NCBI GenBank assembly: GCA_021776025.1
Contig: JAJFGR010000007.1
Coordinates: 186,001-250,000 of the forward strand
Direction: 5' to 3'
Source: Alphaproteobacteria bacterium
GTDB taxonomy: Bacteria > Pseudomonadota > Alphaproteobacteria > Micavibrionales > Micavibrionaceae
Length of the DNA: 64,000 nucleotides
The notes beneath the pieces were generated by a model. The model did not search any database and was not told the DNA's origin. It saw nothing but the letters and a program-made list of their open reading frames with translations. The first letter of the stretch is position 1. Every line of letters begins with the position of its first letter. The position numbers and the translations under genes are program-made. Of this stretch, positions 17,478-25,603 are shown one piece after another.

Positions 17478-18332
17478 TTATCTCAACATGTGTAGAAACC
17501 TTGGATTGAAGTTTGGGTCTACGTCAATTAAATCTCTTAGTCGTATTCTGGTTTCTTCGTGCAATTTATTTTCTATCAACTTGCTGATTGGAATACCTTT
17601 TATGTGTTTCTGCTTTAAGTCTTTTTTTAGATCGTCTGCATTAGCGTTTAACTCCATAATTATAAAAGCAGTGCTGTCTAATATTGTTTCACCAAAGACA
17701 GCAAGCATGTATGTTCTTTGTCTTATCTCGTTAAACCTATCTTCATCTCTTGGAAAAGATAAAAGCCCTCCAGTTGAACCGATTAATTTTTTTGTTAGCT
17801 CATTTCTGTCGTCTGCAGCAGCCTGAAATTTTTTACACGCATTTCTTGCTCGGTAAAAAGCTTGCCCTACAGATGTTAATTCTCCGATGTTGTGAATTTT
17901 ATTAATTAAGTTCCTTTCAGATATAATTTCAATAGGTTCAATGCTATTAAAGCTAAATTCAGAGCGCCCTTTTTTTGTGCTTAAAATGTATGACAGTTCA
18001 TCTTCTTGCTCTAGGTATTTCAATACCATGCCAGCAAGCATAGTGGCTGTTTCTTCTAAAAATATACTTGTGTAAATGATGGCTTCGTTATGTTTCTTAG
18101 CGTCGGTTTTATGTTTTTCTCTTGCTTGAATAAAATAAATTACATATGCACCTCCGGCAGCTCCAAAAAATGCTGGAACTGCAGAAGTGATAAAATTGGA
18201 ATTTATGATTTCTGCCGCCTTTGTGGCTAACGTTTGAAAAAAGAAGGTTGCTTCTATATAAAATGCAGTCATGGCAAGTAAAGCGCCGCTTAAAATTAAA
18301 AGTATTTCAATTAGTAATGATATTTTTTTCAT
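17478..18332 (-). CDS. Hypothetical membrane-anchored protein, 284 aa
   Basis: No family recognised. Two hydrophobic segments occupy the N-terminus (residues 5-30 and about 47-68, ISLLIEILLILSGALLAM and FITSAVPAFFGAAGGAYVIYFI); the remaining 210 residues are soluble, helical and Lys/Glu-rich. Base composition is clearly more AT-rich than the surrounding genes, a sign of horizontal origin. The start codon overlaps the stop of a displaced copy of the dxs 3' end (TAATG at 18330-18334), which suggests that this gene was once translationally coupled to a dxs gene before the segment 18401-19288 came between them. Confidence 0.7.
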   Translation of the reverse strand: MKKISLLIEILLILSGALLAMTAFYIEATFFFQTLATKAAEIINSNFITSAVPAFFGAAGGAYVIYFIQAREKHKTDAKKHNEAIIYTSIFLEETATMLAGMVLKYLEQEDELSYILSTKKGRSEFSFNSIEPIEIISERNLINKIHNIGELTSVGQAFYRARNACKKFQAAADDRNELTKKLIGSTGGLLSFPRDEDRFNEIRQRTYMLAVFGETILDSTAFIIMELNANADDLKKDLKQKHIKGIPISKLIENKLHEETRIRLRDLIDVDPNFNPRFLHMLR

Positions 18333-18400
18333 TAAATGTTTTTCAAAATATCCTTCGCGGTTAACCCAGCTTCTTCATATTGCTTGGCCGGATCATTGTT
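18332..18400 (-). pseudogene. Displaced copy of the dxs 3' end
   Basis: On the minus strand these bases read [22 protein letters not shown]-stop. The intact dxs ends [24 protein letters not shown]-stop at 19289-19363. Seventeen consecutive residues are identical, while eight of those codons differ at the third position only. The copy lies 960 bases downstream of the dxs stop with one gene between. The synonymous-only divergence indicates both tails evolved as parts of working dxs genes. Confidence 0.85.
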
Positions 18401-19205
18401 GGCTGGCGATTTCTCTGAGCCTATCGCTTGCTCGCTCGGCCCGCGCTTCGGCTGTGTTCCATTTCACTTCCGCATCGCGAATGACTTCGTGGGCCTCATC
18501 TTGGCGCGCTTCATCCGCCTTTTTTTCCTGCATCGCTTTTTCCTTGAGCTCTTTTATCTCATTGGCTTGCTTTTCCGTCAAGAGGCTGCCCATTTCCTTG
18601 ATGCGCGTGACTTCCATCATCGCCTCGCGTAACTCCTCCTGCGCACCTGACTTCACATCTGGCCGTGTTGTCATGGTTATGATCTGGTCTGATGTCCATT
18701 TTGCCAGCGTTGTCGCGGCTTCCCATTCTGTGGCCATCAGCCCCGCCGCATCGCGCACCGCCGTTACGGCTGATTTCTCAAAGATTCCCCGGCCAATGGT
18801 TGCCTGCTCTTGCGCTTTTTCTGCTCTTTCCGCCCAAATGGTGGTGGCTTGCTTCACCATTTCGGTCTTTTCCTCTGAGCGTCTTGCCGCTTTTTCTGCA
18901 TCTTTTTGTGCGGCTTTGTCGCGCGCTGCTTGTGCCCGCGCCTCGCGCTGTTCGCGCTTCTTGTTGTTTTGTTCTGTGCGTTTGAGGCGCTTTTCCTTTT
19001 CCGCAGCTTTCTCTACTTTTTTTGCGGCATTTCTTCTGATCTTTATTGTGACGGCCGCCGCAGCGGCTAGGGCTGTGGCGAGCCATGCCGGTATACTCAG
19101 TCCTCCCGGTATCAAGTCAGGGGAAAATATTAAGGTTAAGACGCCAGTGACCGCGGCCAAGGCTAGCGGAAACAGCAAGAAATCTCCAGATGGCTTGTTT
19201 TTCAT
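18393..19205 (-). CDS. Membrane-anchored coiled-coil protein, 270 aa, unknown
   Basis: Two hydrophobic stretches (about residues 9-27 and 38-53) are followed by a long, highly charged helix rich in Ala, Glu, Lys and Arg (KKVEKAAEKEKRLKRTEQ, then further heptad-like segments), predicted to be coiled coil. Nothing identifies a function. The ATG at 19205 is preceded by GGAG eight bases upstream, which favours this minus-strand frame over the longer plus-strand frame across the same bases. The stop codon lies inside the displaced dxs tail copy (18332-18400), so the gene occupies the segment inserted between dxs and its old 3' end. Confidence 0.65.
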   Translation of the reverse strand: MKNKPSGDFLLFPLALAAVTGVLTLIFSPDLIPGGLSIPAWLATALAAAAAVTIKIRRNAAKKVEKAAEKEKRLKRTEQNNKKREQREARAQAARDKAAQKDAEKAARRSEEKTEMVKQATTIWAERAEKAQEQATIGRGIFEKSAVTAVRDAAGLMATEWEAATTLAKWTSDQIITMTTRPDVKSGAQEELREAMMEVTRIKEMGSLLTEKQANEIKELKEKAMQEKKADEARQDEAHEVIRDAEVKWNTAEARAERASDRLREIASQQ

Positions 19206-19237
19206 GTATTACTCCACACAGTCATGCAAAAAACAAT

Positions 19238-19280
19238 GCTAATACAATGCCTTATCACTTTAGTATGTCGCTGTATTAGC
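19238..19280. repeat. Perfect 9-bp inverted repeat at the dxs junction
   Basis: GCTAATACA at 19238-19246 and its exact complement TGTATTAGC at 19272-19280 are separated by 25 bases. They lie between the dxs stop and the start of the inserted coiled-coil gene. There is no T-run typical of a terminator on either strand, so it could be a recombination or regulatory site; this is inference. Confidence 0.55.
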
Positions 19281-19288
19281 CTTAAGTA

Positions 19289-21199
19289 TTATATCATTGT
19301 TTTCTTAACAATGTCTTTCGCCGTTAACCCGGCTTCTTCATATTGCTTCGCGGGGTCGTTGTGGTCTTGGAAGTGATCCGGGAGGGTGAGGGTGCGGACT
19401 TTGAGGTTTTTCATCAAATCATTGTTCGCGAGATAATCCAGCACGAAGGCGCCGAAGCCGCCGCGGGCGCCTTCCTCGATTGTTATCAAGGTTTTGTGGT
19501 TTTTGGCGAGGTCGCGGATGAGGGCTTCATCGAGTGGTTTTGCAAACCTTGCGTCGGCGACGGTGGCGTTTAGCTGTTCTGCGGCTTTCATGCATTCTTC
19601 CAAACGCGTGCCGTAGGAGAGGATGGCGACATCTTTGCCTTCTCTAATAATGCGGCCTTTGCCGATTTCTAGGATTTCTGGAGTATCGGGGATTTCTACG
19701 CCTGTGCCTTCGCCGCGCGGGTATCTGAGGGCTATGGGGCCGTCATCATAGGCGGCGGCTGTGGCGACCATGCTCGCGAGTTCGGCTTCATCGGATGGGG
19801 CCATGAGGACAAAGTTTGGCAGGCAGCCGAGATAGGCGATATCGAAGCTTCCGGCGTGGGTGCAGCCATCGGCGCCGACGAGACCGGCGCGGTCGATCAT
19901 AAAGCGCACGGGCAGGTTTTGGATGGCGACGTCGTGGACGACTTGATCGTAGGCGCGTTGCAGGAAGGTGGAGTAAATGGCGACGAAGGGTTTGAAGCCC
20001 TCGGCGGCCAGACCGCTCGCGAAAGTGACGGCGTGTTGTTCGGCGATGCCGACATCAAAGGTGCGCTCGGGAAATTCATAGCCAAACAAATCGATGCCTG
20101 TGCCGTCGGGCATGGCGGCGGTGATTCCGACAATTTTTTCATCGGCTTGTGCACATTTGATAAGGCTTTGGCCGAAGACTTTTGTATAGCTTGGCGCGCC
20201 GGGTTTACTCTTGGCTTGTTCGCCCGTGATGACGTCGAATTTTTTAACGCCGTGCATTTTGGAGGGCGAGTTTTCAGCGGGGAGGTAGCCTTTGCCTTTT
20301 TGTGTCAGGGCGTGGATGAGGATGGGGCCGTCATGCTCGCCGTCACGGATGTTTCTAAGCACGGGGAGGAGTTGGTCGAGATTGTGGCCATCAACGGGGC
20401 CGATATAGTAAAAGCCCATTTCTTCGAAGAAGCTGCCGCCGCCGATTGCGATACGTGCGCCTTCTTCGGCGCGTTTGGCGGCGTGGCGGATGGGGGATGG
20501 CAGGACATCCATGACTTTTTTGCCGGCTTCACGCGCGCCGATATAGGCTTTTGAGCTGACCAGTTTGGTGAGATAACGGGACATGGCGCCGACGGGCGGG
20601 GCGATCGACATTTCGTTATCGTTGAGGATGACGATGAGGCGGCTTTTGTTGGCGCCGGCGTTATTCATGGCTTCGTAGGCCATGCCGGCGCTCATCGCGC
20701 CATCACCGATCACTGCGATCACGTTTTTGTTGGTTTCGGCGAGGTCGGAGGCGACGGACATGCCGAGGCCTGCGGAGATGGAGGTTGAGCTGTGGGCTGC
20801 GCCGAAGGGGTCGTATTCGCTCTCGGCGCGCTTGGTAAAGCCGGAGAGGCCGCCGCCTTGACGGAGGGTGTGGATGCGGTCTTTGCGGCCCGTCAGAATT
20901 TTATGCGGGTAGCATTGGTGGCCGACATCCCAGATGAGTTTGTCGTGAGGTGTGTTGAAGACCGCGTGGATGGCGACGGTGAGTTCGACCACGCCGAGGC
21001 CCGCGCCAAGGTGACCGCCGGTTTTGGAGACGGCCTGAATTGTGGCGCGGCGGACTTCGTCGGCTAGGCGCGCTAGCTCCTCATCGCTCAGCGGTTTCAT
21101 GTCCGCAGGCGTGTTTACGCGATCGAGGATGCTCTTTGGGGCATTGGCGGACGGGGTGTCGGGCGCTTCGGGCGCATCTTGTGTTTCAGGGTTTGCCAT
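19289..21199 (-). CDS. dxs: 1-deoxy-D-xylulose-5-phosphate synthase
   Basis: Condenses pyruvate and glyceraldehyde 3-phosphate to DXP with TPP, the entry step of the MEP isoprenoid pathway that also uses IspH and IspA here. At 636 residues it is full length. Visible features are the catalytic His63 in [10 protein letters not shown], the TPP motif GDGAMSAG at 165-172, and the transketolase C-terminal [15 protein letters not shown]. The last 20 or so residues exist a second time at 18332-18400. In most proteobacteria dxs follows ispA directly; here two opposite-strand genes stand between them. Confidence 0.98.
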   Translation of the reverse strand: MANPETQDAPEAPDTPSANAPKSILDRVNTPADMKPLSDEELARLADEVRRATIQAVSKTGGHLGAGLGVVELTVAIHAVFNTPHDKLIWDVGHQCYPHKILTGRKDRIHTLRQGGGLSGFTKRAESEYDPFGAAHSSTSISAGLGMSVASDLAETNKNVIAVIGDGAMSAGMAYEAMNNAGANKSRLIVILNDNEMSIAPPVGAMSRYLTKLVSSKAYIGAREAGKKVMDVLPSPIRHAAKRAEEGARIAIGGGSFFEEMGFYYIGPVDGHNLDQLLPVLRNIRDGEHDGPILIHALTQKGKGYLPAENSPSKMHGVKKFDVITGEQAKSKPGAPSYTKVFGQSLIKCAQADEKIVGITAAMPDGTGIDLFGYEFPERTFDVGIAEQHAVTFASGLAAEGFKPFVAIYSTFLQRAYDQVVHDVAIQNLPVRFMIDRAGLVGADGCTHAGSFDIAYLGCLPNFVLMAPSDEAELASMVATAAAYDDGPIALRYPRGEGTGVEIPDTPEILEIGKGRIIREGKDVAILSYGTRLEECMKAAEQLNATVADARFAKPLDEALIRDLAKNHKTLITIEEGARGGFGAFVLDYLANNDLMKNLKVRTLTLPDHFQDHNDPAKQYEEAGLTAKDIVKKTMI

Positions 21200-21249
21200 T
21201 GTGCGACTTTTTTACCGTAATGGCGGGGGCGGCGCAAAGGTTTATTTTA

Positions 21250-21278
21250 TTGACATAATTTAAAACATCCTTTATCTG
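21250..21278 (+). promoter_or_regulatory. Sigma70-like promoter of the 127-aa gene
   Basis: A perfect -35 box TTGACA (21250-21255) followed by TAATTT and, after a 17-base spacer, TATCTG (21273-21278). The 12-mer TTGACATAATTT recurs at 39338 before another small unrecognised gene. Confidence 0.55.
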
Positions 21279-21307
21279 CATATGTTCTTATTATTTGGAG
21301 GTCCATA

Positions 21308-21691
21308 GTGGCAAAGAGTAACGTTATTTCGCTTGCCGAGTGTAAAGCGCCTGCTGTTCAAGCCCAGTTTGCTGAGCATGGAGAGGCTGCTTGCGCAGCT
21401 GTGGTAGAGCAGGAGAATTTATCTCCGGAATACTGGGCGTTCTGGTTGGAGGCTGTGCGGGAATGTAAAGCCGAGTTTTTTGATAGTCTTTTTGAAGTTC
21501 ACAAGTTACAGCATGGTTTTGTGCTTTTGTTCAGCGATAAGAAAGACAAGGAGGGGTTTAGCGGCATTGAACAAAGCGATTATTTTGATGAAATGGCGAA
21601 GGCTAAGCTTGATCTTTATGAACGTAATAGATTGGACTTCCCTGCAGAGTTTAGACCCATGTTACATGTTGTGCCCAGCAGCAATATTTAA
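21308..21691 (+). CDS. Orphan small protein, 127 aa
   Basis: No family recognised. A soluble protein of mixed helix character with aromatic-rich segments (ENLSPEYWAFWLEAVREC). Translation begins at GTG with a strong GGAGG site about nine bases upstream, and a TTGACA promoter at 21250. It lies between the dxs start and a displaced copy of the ispA 3' end (21707-21757), in the opposite direction to both. AT content is higher than in dxs and ispA. The position and the tail copy right behind it suggest that it arrived as one of a series of small inserted genes. Confidence 0.65.
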   Translation: MAKSNVISLAECKAPAVQAQFAEHGEAACAAVVEQENLSPEYWAFWLEAVRECKAEFFDSLFEVHKLQHGFVLLFSDKKDKEGFSGIEQSDYFDEMAKAKLDLYERNRLDFPAEFRPMLHVVPSSNI

Positions 21692-21706
21692 ATTTAATAA
21701 TAGGAA

Positions 21707-21757
21707 TTAAGCGCGACGTTCCAGCACATAGTCAGCCAATTCTTTCAGCATTTCTTC
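21707..21757 (-). pseudogene. Displaced copy of the ispA 3' end
   Basis: These 51 bases read E-E-M-L-K-E-L-A-D-Y-V-L-E-R-R-A-stop on the minus strand, identical in protein sequence to the end of ispA at 22387-22437. Forty-nine of 51 bases match, with 41 identical in a row (21717-21757); the two differences are synonymous changes in the final Arg-Arg codons. Beyond 21757 the similarity stops abruptly. The copy lies 680 bases downstream of the real ispA end with one small gene between. Confidence 0.9.
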
Positions 21758-21862
21758 GCTGTCGCTCGCAATGCCAAGCGTTTGTTTTTTCTGTGCTTTG
21801 GTTATGAGTGGCTGTTGTGGCGCACAGAAGGCAAGTGTTTAAAGGTTTTATCGGCAAAGCAT

Positions 21863-21892
21863 TTGACATAGCAACAGTGCTGGGGCTATTAT
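21863..21892 (+). promoter_or_regulatory. Sigma70-like promoter of the 146-aa gene
   Basis: TTGACA at 21863-21868 and TATTAT at 21887-21892 with an 18-base spacer, 42 bases before the ATG. The -35 box is again extended as TTGACATA. Confidence 0.55.
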
Positions 21893-21933
21893 GGCAACGA
21901 TTTTAAAAATGGGACTGAAGTGGGAGATGTATT

Positions 21934-22374
21934 ATGAATATGTTCAGGGGCCAACTAGCTACTATTACGAATGATAAAGCTAGCTCAGCGTTAAACTGTT
22001 TGGAGTTTGAATTGGAACATGACCCCATTAACAAGGGTGAGAAGATTCTTGGTATCCGCCTTTATTTTGCTGAGATGAGAGATGCTGAAAGAGTGGCCAG
22101 CATGATCAGAGAACAGATAAGGACCCCCTTTAATAAAAGCAATCCTTCAATAGATATATCGGAAGTGGAAATAGGCGTTCAGCATGCATTAAGTGTTACA
22201 GTGCAGTCCGTTGGGGCAACAAAAAAAACGCTGGAGCTGTTAAAAGAAAAAAAGTTAATTTACAGTGATTTAAGTAAGGCATTAGAAGATAAAATTAACA
22301 TTATTGTTGGTTGGCCGCTGGACAAAGACTTTACCTTGCGGCCAGGCTGGGTAGAACCGGATATTGCTGTTTAG
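21934..22374 (+). CDS. Orphan small protein, 146 aa
   Basis: No family recognised. A soluble protein with an alternating strand/helix pattern (KILGIRLYFAEMRDAERVASMIREQI, then DISEVEIGVQHALSVTVQSVG), Lys-rich and AT-rich compared with neighbours. Start chosen at ATG 21934, with GGGAG about nine bases upstream. It is convergent with ispA, its stop being 12 bases from the ispA stop. On its left is the displaced ispA 3' end. It is therefore the clearest example in the window of a small gene sandwiched between a housekeeping gene and a copy of that gene's tail. Confidence 0.65.
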   Translation: MNMFRGQLATITNDKASSALNCLEFELEHDPINKGEKILGIRLYFAEMRDAERVASMIREQIRTPFNKSNPSIDISEVEIGVQHALSVTVQSVGATKKTLELLKEKKLIYSDLSKALEDKINIIVGWPLDKDFTLRPGWVEPDIAV

Positions 22375-22386
22375 GAGTATTAAGTC

Positions 22387-23301
22387 TTAAGCCCGGCGTT
22401 CCAGCACATAGTCAGCCAATTCTTTCAGCATTTCTTCACGGCCTTCGAAGATTTTGAGGTGGCGGGTGGCTTGGGCGACGATCATTTCCGCGCGGGAGCG
22501 GGCAGCGTCTTTACCCATCGTTGAAACGAAAGTGGCTTTGCCAGCTTCTTCATCTTTGCCGGTGTCTTTGCCGGTATCTTGAGGGTCGGCCTCAACATCA
22601 AGAATATCGTCGGTGACTTGGAAGGCGAGCCCAAGGTCGAAGGCGTAGTTACAGAGCGCCTTGCGCTGCTGTTCGCTGGCCTTGCCAAGGATAGCGCCAG
22701 CTTCACAGGCGAAAGCCATGAGCTTGCCGGTTTTCATGCGCTGCAGGCGGGAAATTTCTCCGACATCGAATTCAACGTCGTCATTTTCAGCGATAAGGTC
22801 GAGCATTTGCCCGCCCACCATGCCGTGGCCACCAGCGGCGACGGCTAAAGAGCGGATGAGTTGGCATTGGACGTGGGGATCCGGGTGGGTTTCAGGATCA
22901 GCGAGAACTTCAAAAGCGAGTGTGAGCAGGGCGTCGCCCGCGAGGATGGCGGTGGCGTCATCATATTGTTTATGCACGGTGGGTTTTCCGCGGCGCAGGG
23001 ATGCATTATCCATGGCGGGAAGGTCATCGTGAATGAGGGAATAGCAGTGAATGAATTCAATGGCGGCGGCGACGCGGCGCGAGCGAGAGGTCGGGACGTT
23101 AAAGAGAGAGGCTGATTGCATACACAGGAAAGGGCGCAGGCGTTTTCCGCCGCCGAGTGTGCCGTGGCGCATGGCTTCGTAAAGGGGGGCTTCAGAGAGA
23201 TCAGTTTCTGGCAAAAGGCGTTCGATTGTCAGGTTGACGGCTTCGGCGACTTCGTCCATGGCGGATTGAAGTTTCGGAGAGGCTGATCTAGGTGATGGCA
23301 T
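22387..23301 (-). CDS. ispA: Farnesyl diphosphate synthase (short-chain polyprenyl synthase)
   Basis: Adds isopentenyl units to make geranyl and farnesyl diphosphate for quinones and undecaprenyl carriers. The 304-residue protein shows GGKRLRPFLC, the first Asp-rich motif HDDLPAMDN at 91-99, RRGKPTVH, and the second DDILDVEAD. A short Lys/Asp/Gly-rich loop (DPQDTGKDTGKDEEAGK) follows the second motif. xseB lies 12 bases upstream on the same strand. The last 16 residues are duplicated at 21707-21757. Confidence 0.96.
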   Translation of the reverse strand: MPSPRSASPKLQSAMDEVAEAVNLTIERLLPETDLSEAPLYEAMRHGTLGGGKRLRPFLCMQSASLFNVPTSRSRRVAAAIEFIHCYSLIHDDLPAMDNASLRRGKPTVHKQYDDATAILAGDALLTLAFEVLADPETHPDPHVQCQLIRSLAVAAGGHGMVGGQMLDLIAENDDVEFDVGEISRLQRMKTGKLMAFACEAGAILGKASEQQRKALCNYAFDLGLAFQVTDDILDVEADPQDTGKDTGKDEEAGKATFVSTMGKDAARSRAEMIVAQATRHLKIFEGREEMLKELADYVLERRA

Positions 23302-23313
23302 TCTTTGTTCTTT

Positions 23314-23559
23314 CTATTCTTTTGGGTCTAACGGCTGCGTTGAGACAGCGCCGTCTTTGTCGATTGTGATTTTTTCGATTTTGGCCTGAGCTTCGCGGAG
23401 CTTGGTTTCACAATGCTTTTTAAGCGAGATACCGCGTTCGTAAGCGTTGATTGAATCGTCCAATGGAATTTGCGCCGTTTCAAGGTTGCGGACGATACCT
23501 TCGAGTTCGCCGAGCGCTTCTTCGAAGTTCAGGGATTTAATAGCTTTTTCTTGTGTCAT
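23314..23559 (-). CDS. xseB: Exodeoxyribonuclease VII small subunit
   Basis: An 81-residue helical protein with the family core FEEALGELEGIVRNLE, PLDDSINAYERGISLKKHCE and LREAQAKIEKI. Together with XseA it makes the single-strand-specific exonuclease VII. It is placed directly before ispA (12-base gap), the conserved xseB-ispA-dxs order of many proteobacteria. XseA is not in the window. Confidence 0.95.
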   Translation of the reverse strand: MTQEKAIKSLNFEEALGELEGIVRNLETAQIPLDDSINAYERGISLKKHCETKLREAQAKIEKITIDKDGAVSTQPLDPKE

Positions 23560-23681
23560 GGAGCGGGATTGTATGTGAAAAGTGGCTGTTTCTCAAGGGC
23601 CAATTGCCTTACGGCGGTATAAAATAGTTGACATATTGTTTTCCAAGGGGCAGTTTACGAAAAATTTATGGAGAGTATAAA

Positions 23682-24218
23682 ATGTTAACGTTAGCTTTCA
23701 TGATGCGTGGTCAAACCCTTTGGAATGCTAATGATGCAGACTTAACAAAAAAGGGTGAAGCGGCCGTTAAGAGTGTGGCTGAAAAGCTTAAAGAGAGTCC
23801 AACATTCGACTTACAGGAGGCTTATACAGTTCGCCGACCGTTTGATAATGGGCCAACTAATGAAACCTCAAAGATATTAAGCAATATTTTTGAGGGGACA
23901 TGTGTGAACCCATATTATTCAGGAGCTTTGGCAGTTAACGGTCATAAGAAATGGCCATTTCATAAATTTGTTGGTGACCTGGAAGAGACGGCTAAAGCTG
24001 CATTTTGTATTTACGAGGTTGATGTTGATGACATAGGGCAGCCAAACAGCTTTCTTAAGAGTCAATTTAAAGCCTTGGAAAACTATGAAAAGACAGTCAT
24101 TGGCAACGCTGAGACACTCGTTTTAACTTTTAATGTAGATAAATGGACAGACATCAAACACGATACAGAGCCTGTATCGAAAGAGTGGATCACTCCTGAA
24201 GAATCAAACCAACCCTAA
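23682..24218 (+). CDS. Histidine-phosphatase-like orphan protein lacking the catalytic His
   Basis: The frame is open from a TTG at 23628, but that TTG is part of a TTGACA box, and ATG 23682 with GGAGAG nine bases upstream is the better start (178 residues). The N-terminus (LAFMMRGQTLWNANDADLTKKGEAAVKSVAEKL) resembles phosphoglycerate mutase-like proteins, where RHGQT-x-WN is followed by LTxKG. Here the catalytic His of R-H-G is missing, leaving M-R-G-Q-T. It is probably not an active phosphatase. The product ends within the converging gmhA gene, overlapping its last 15 bases. Low GC suggests acquisition. Confidence 0.6.
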   Translation: MLTLAFMMRGQTLWNANDADLTKKGEAAVKSVAEKLKESPTFDLQEAYTVRRPFDNGPTNETSKILSNIFEGTCVNPYYSGALAVNGHKKWPFHKFVGDLEETAKAAFCIYEVDVDDIGQPNSFLKSQFKALENYEKTVIGNAETLVLTFNVDKWTDIKHDTEPVSKEWITPEESNQP

Positions 24219-24791
24219 TTTTTGCTCGAGCGCGCCGCAGAGCATTTGGCCGAGGGTGATGTGCATTTCCTGAATGCGGGCGGTGGTGTTTGAGGGAATG
24301 ATGATGAGAAGATCGCAGACAGCGGCCATTTTTCCGCCGTCGCGCCCGGAAAGGCCGATGGTTTTAAGCCCTTGATTTTGAGCCGTTTGCAAGGCTTTGA
24401 GGATGTTTTCGCTATTGCCCGAAGTGGAGATGCCGATAGCGATGTCGCCGTCGCCCCCGAGGGCTTCGATCTGGCGGGCAAAGAGGTCTTCAAAACCGTA
24501 ATCATTACCAATTGCCGTAAGGGCGGAGGTGTCGGTGGTGAGGGCGATTGCCGGAATGGGTTTGCGATTTTCGACATAGCGCACGGTGAGTTCAGTGGCG
24601 AGGTGCTGGGCATCGGCGGCGCTACCCCCGTTACCGAAGAATAGAATTTTGCCGCCATTTTCAATGCTTTGTGCGCACAAGCTCAATATTTCATTGAAGG
24701 CAGGTTTGAGCGTTTCAAAAGTTTTCGCAGCCGTATCTTGATGCTCGGCAGCTTCAGAATTCCAGAATGTGTCTATATCAAAATTACTCAT
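24204..24791 (-). CDS. gmhA: Phosphoheptose isomerase
   Basis: Isomerises sedoheptulose 7-phosphate to D-glycero-D-manno-heptose 7-phosphate, the first step in making the heptose of lipopolysaccharide. The 195-residue SIS-domain protein has FFGNGGSAADAQHLATEL, ALTTDTSALTAIGNDYG, GISTSGNSENILKAL and the zinc-ligand region IQEMHITLGQMLCG typical of GmhA. It lies 3 bases after the lipoprotein gene upstream on the same strand, suggesting one transcript. The plus-strand orphan gene at 23682 overlaps its end. Confidence 0.93.
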   Translation of the reverse strand: MSNFDIDTFWNSEAAEHQDTAAKTFETLKPAFNEILSLCAQSIENGGKILFFGNGGSAADAQHLATELTVRYVENRKPIPAIALTTDTSALTAIGNDYGFEDLFARQIEALGGDGDIAIGISTSGNSENILKALQTAQNQGLKTIGLSGRDGGKMAAVCDLLIIIPSNTTARIQEMHITLGQMLCGALEQKLGLV

Positions 24792-24794
24792 TGC

Positions 24795-25526
24795 TTAAGG
24801 CAGGATATCTACAGGGCGGCCAATATAGATTTCTTTTTGAGCTTGCTCCTGCATTTCCATTGGCGCTTTTTCAAATTCTGTTTTCTTTTGTTCTTCGGCC
24901 TCGAGGAGGAGTTTTTCTTCGGCGATTTTTTTGCGGTTATAGCCGAGTTGATCGGGTGTTAGCTGAAGACCGACGAGGATTTTATATTTCGAACCACGGT
25001 CGCGATTTTCGATCGGGATGATCTGGCGCATTTTTTCGGTGTAGGTCTGGGTTTTTTGTCCGGGGTTGTATGTGAGCGGCGCGGCGAAAACTTCTTTCGC
25101 AAGAATATCGCCACGGGCCGAGGTGACGGCGACAAAGAATGGGTATGAGAAAGAGCCGGAATTGCCGCCCCGTGGGCCGAGGGTGCCCTGGAAATCCATG
25201 CGCAGGTCAATTGTCACGCTGCGCTCATCATAGTTACAGGCGCTTTGCAGATTGGCGATTCCGATTTTGGAGACGAGGTTATAATCGCTCTGATCGGAAG
25301 TGTCGCTGAATTCAGACAGGGACTTAAGTTCTTCGACGGCTTCGGCTTGTGGGCAGCTTCCGCTGTAGACAAGTTCTTGGGAGCTTCTGGATGTAGAGTT
25401 GCGTAAAGAGGGCAGGTTGATCCCTTTAATATCCTTGACGACACCATCAAAGGTTTGGCACGCGCTCAAAGTGAAGAGAGGGCCAGCGATACATAAACTC
25501 AGTGCTAAAAATCTTAAATGTTTCAT
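24795..25526 (-). CDS. Hypothetical lipoprotein, 243 aa
   Basis: A type II signal peptide ends at the lipobox TLSAC (Cys23), so the protein should be membrane-anchored in the periplasm. The mature part has two further cysteines (SGSCPQAEAV and LQSACNYD), a beta-rich middle (SVTIDLRMDFQGTLGPRGG) and a charged C-terminal helix (KIAEEKLLLEAEEQKKTEFEK). I cannot name a family, though similar lipoproteins are widespread in alphaproteobacteria. Its gene is upstream of and adjacent to gmhA, which fits an envelope role. It is divergent from ispH. Confidence 0.75.
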   Translation of the reverse strand: MKHLRFLALSLCIAGPLFTLSACQTFDGVVKDIKGINLPSLRNSTSRSSQELVYSGSCPQAEAVEELKSLSEFSDTSDQSDYNLVSKIGIANLQSACNYDERSVTIDLRMDFQGTLGPRGGNSGSFSYPFFVAVTSARGDILAKEVFAAPLTYNPGQKTQTYTEKMRQIIPIENRDRGSKYKILVGLQLTPDQLGYNRKKIAEEKLLLEAEEQKKTEFEKAPMEMQEQAQKEIYIGRPVDILP

Positions 25527-25603
25527 TTGTTTTGCCTCAATGCTAAAACATCACCGAATTGACGAAGCTTAGGCGAGGCCGAGGCGTAAGGCAAGAGAGA
25601 AGC

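Noticed and set aside
18271-19242. 323-codon plus-strand frame
   Set aside because: It is antisense to the coiled-coil gene at 18393-19205, whose ATG has a GGAG site. Its composition (Ser/Ala/Phe/Arg-rich) is what antisense of a Lys/Glu/Ala-rich coiled coil gives, and it runs across the dxs tail copy.
19856-20554. 232-codon plus-strand frame
   Set aside because: Antisense to dxs, fully explained by dxs codon structure.
21707-21757. Target-site duplication made by a transposon
   Set aside because: The copies are not identical, differ only synonymously, start exactly at the ispA stop codon, and no terminal inverted repeats or transposase lie between them.
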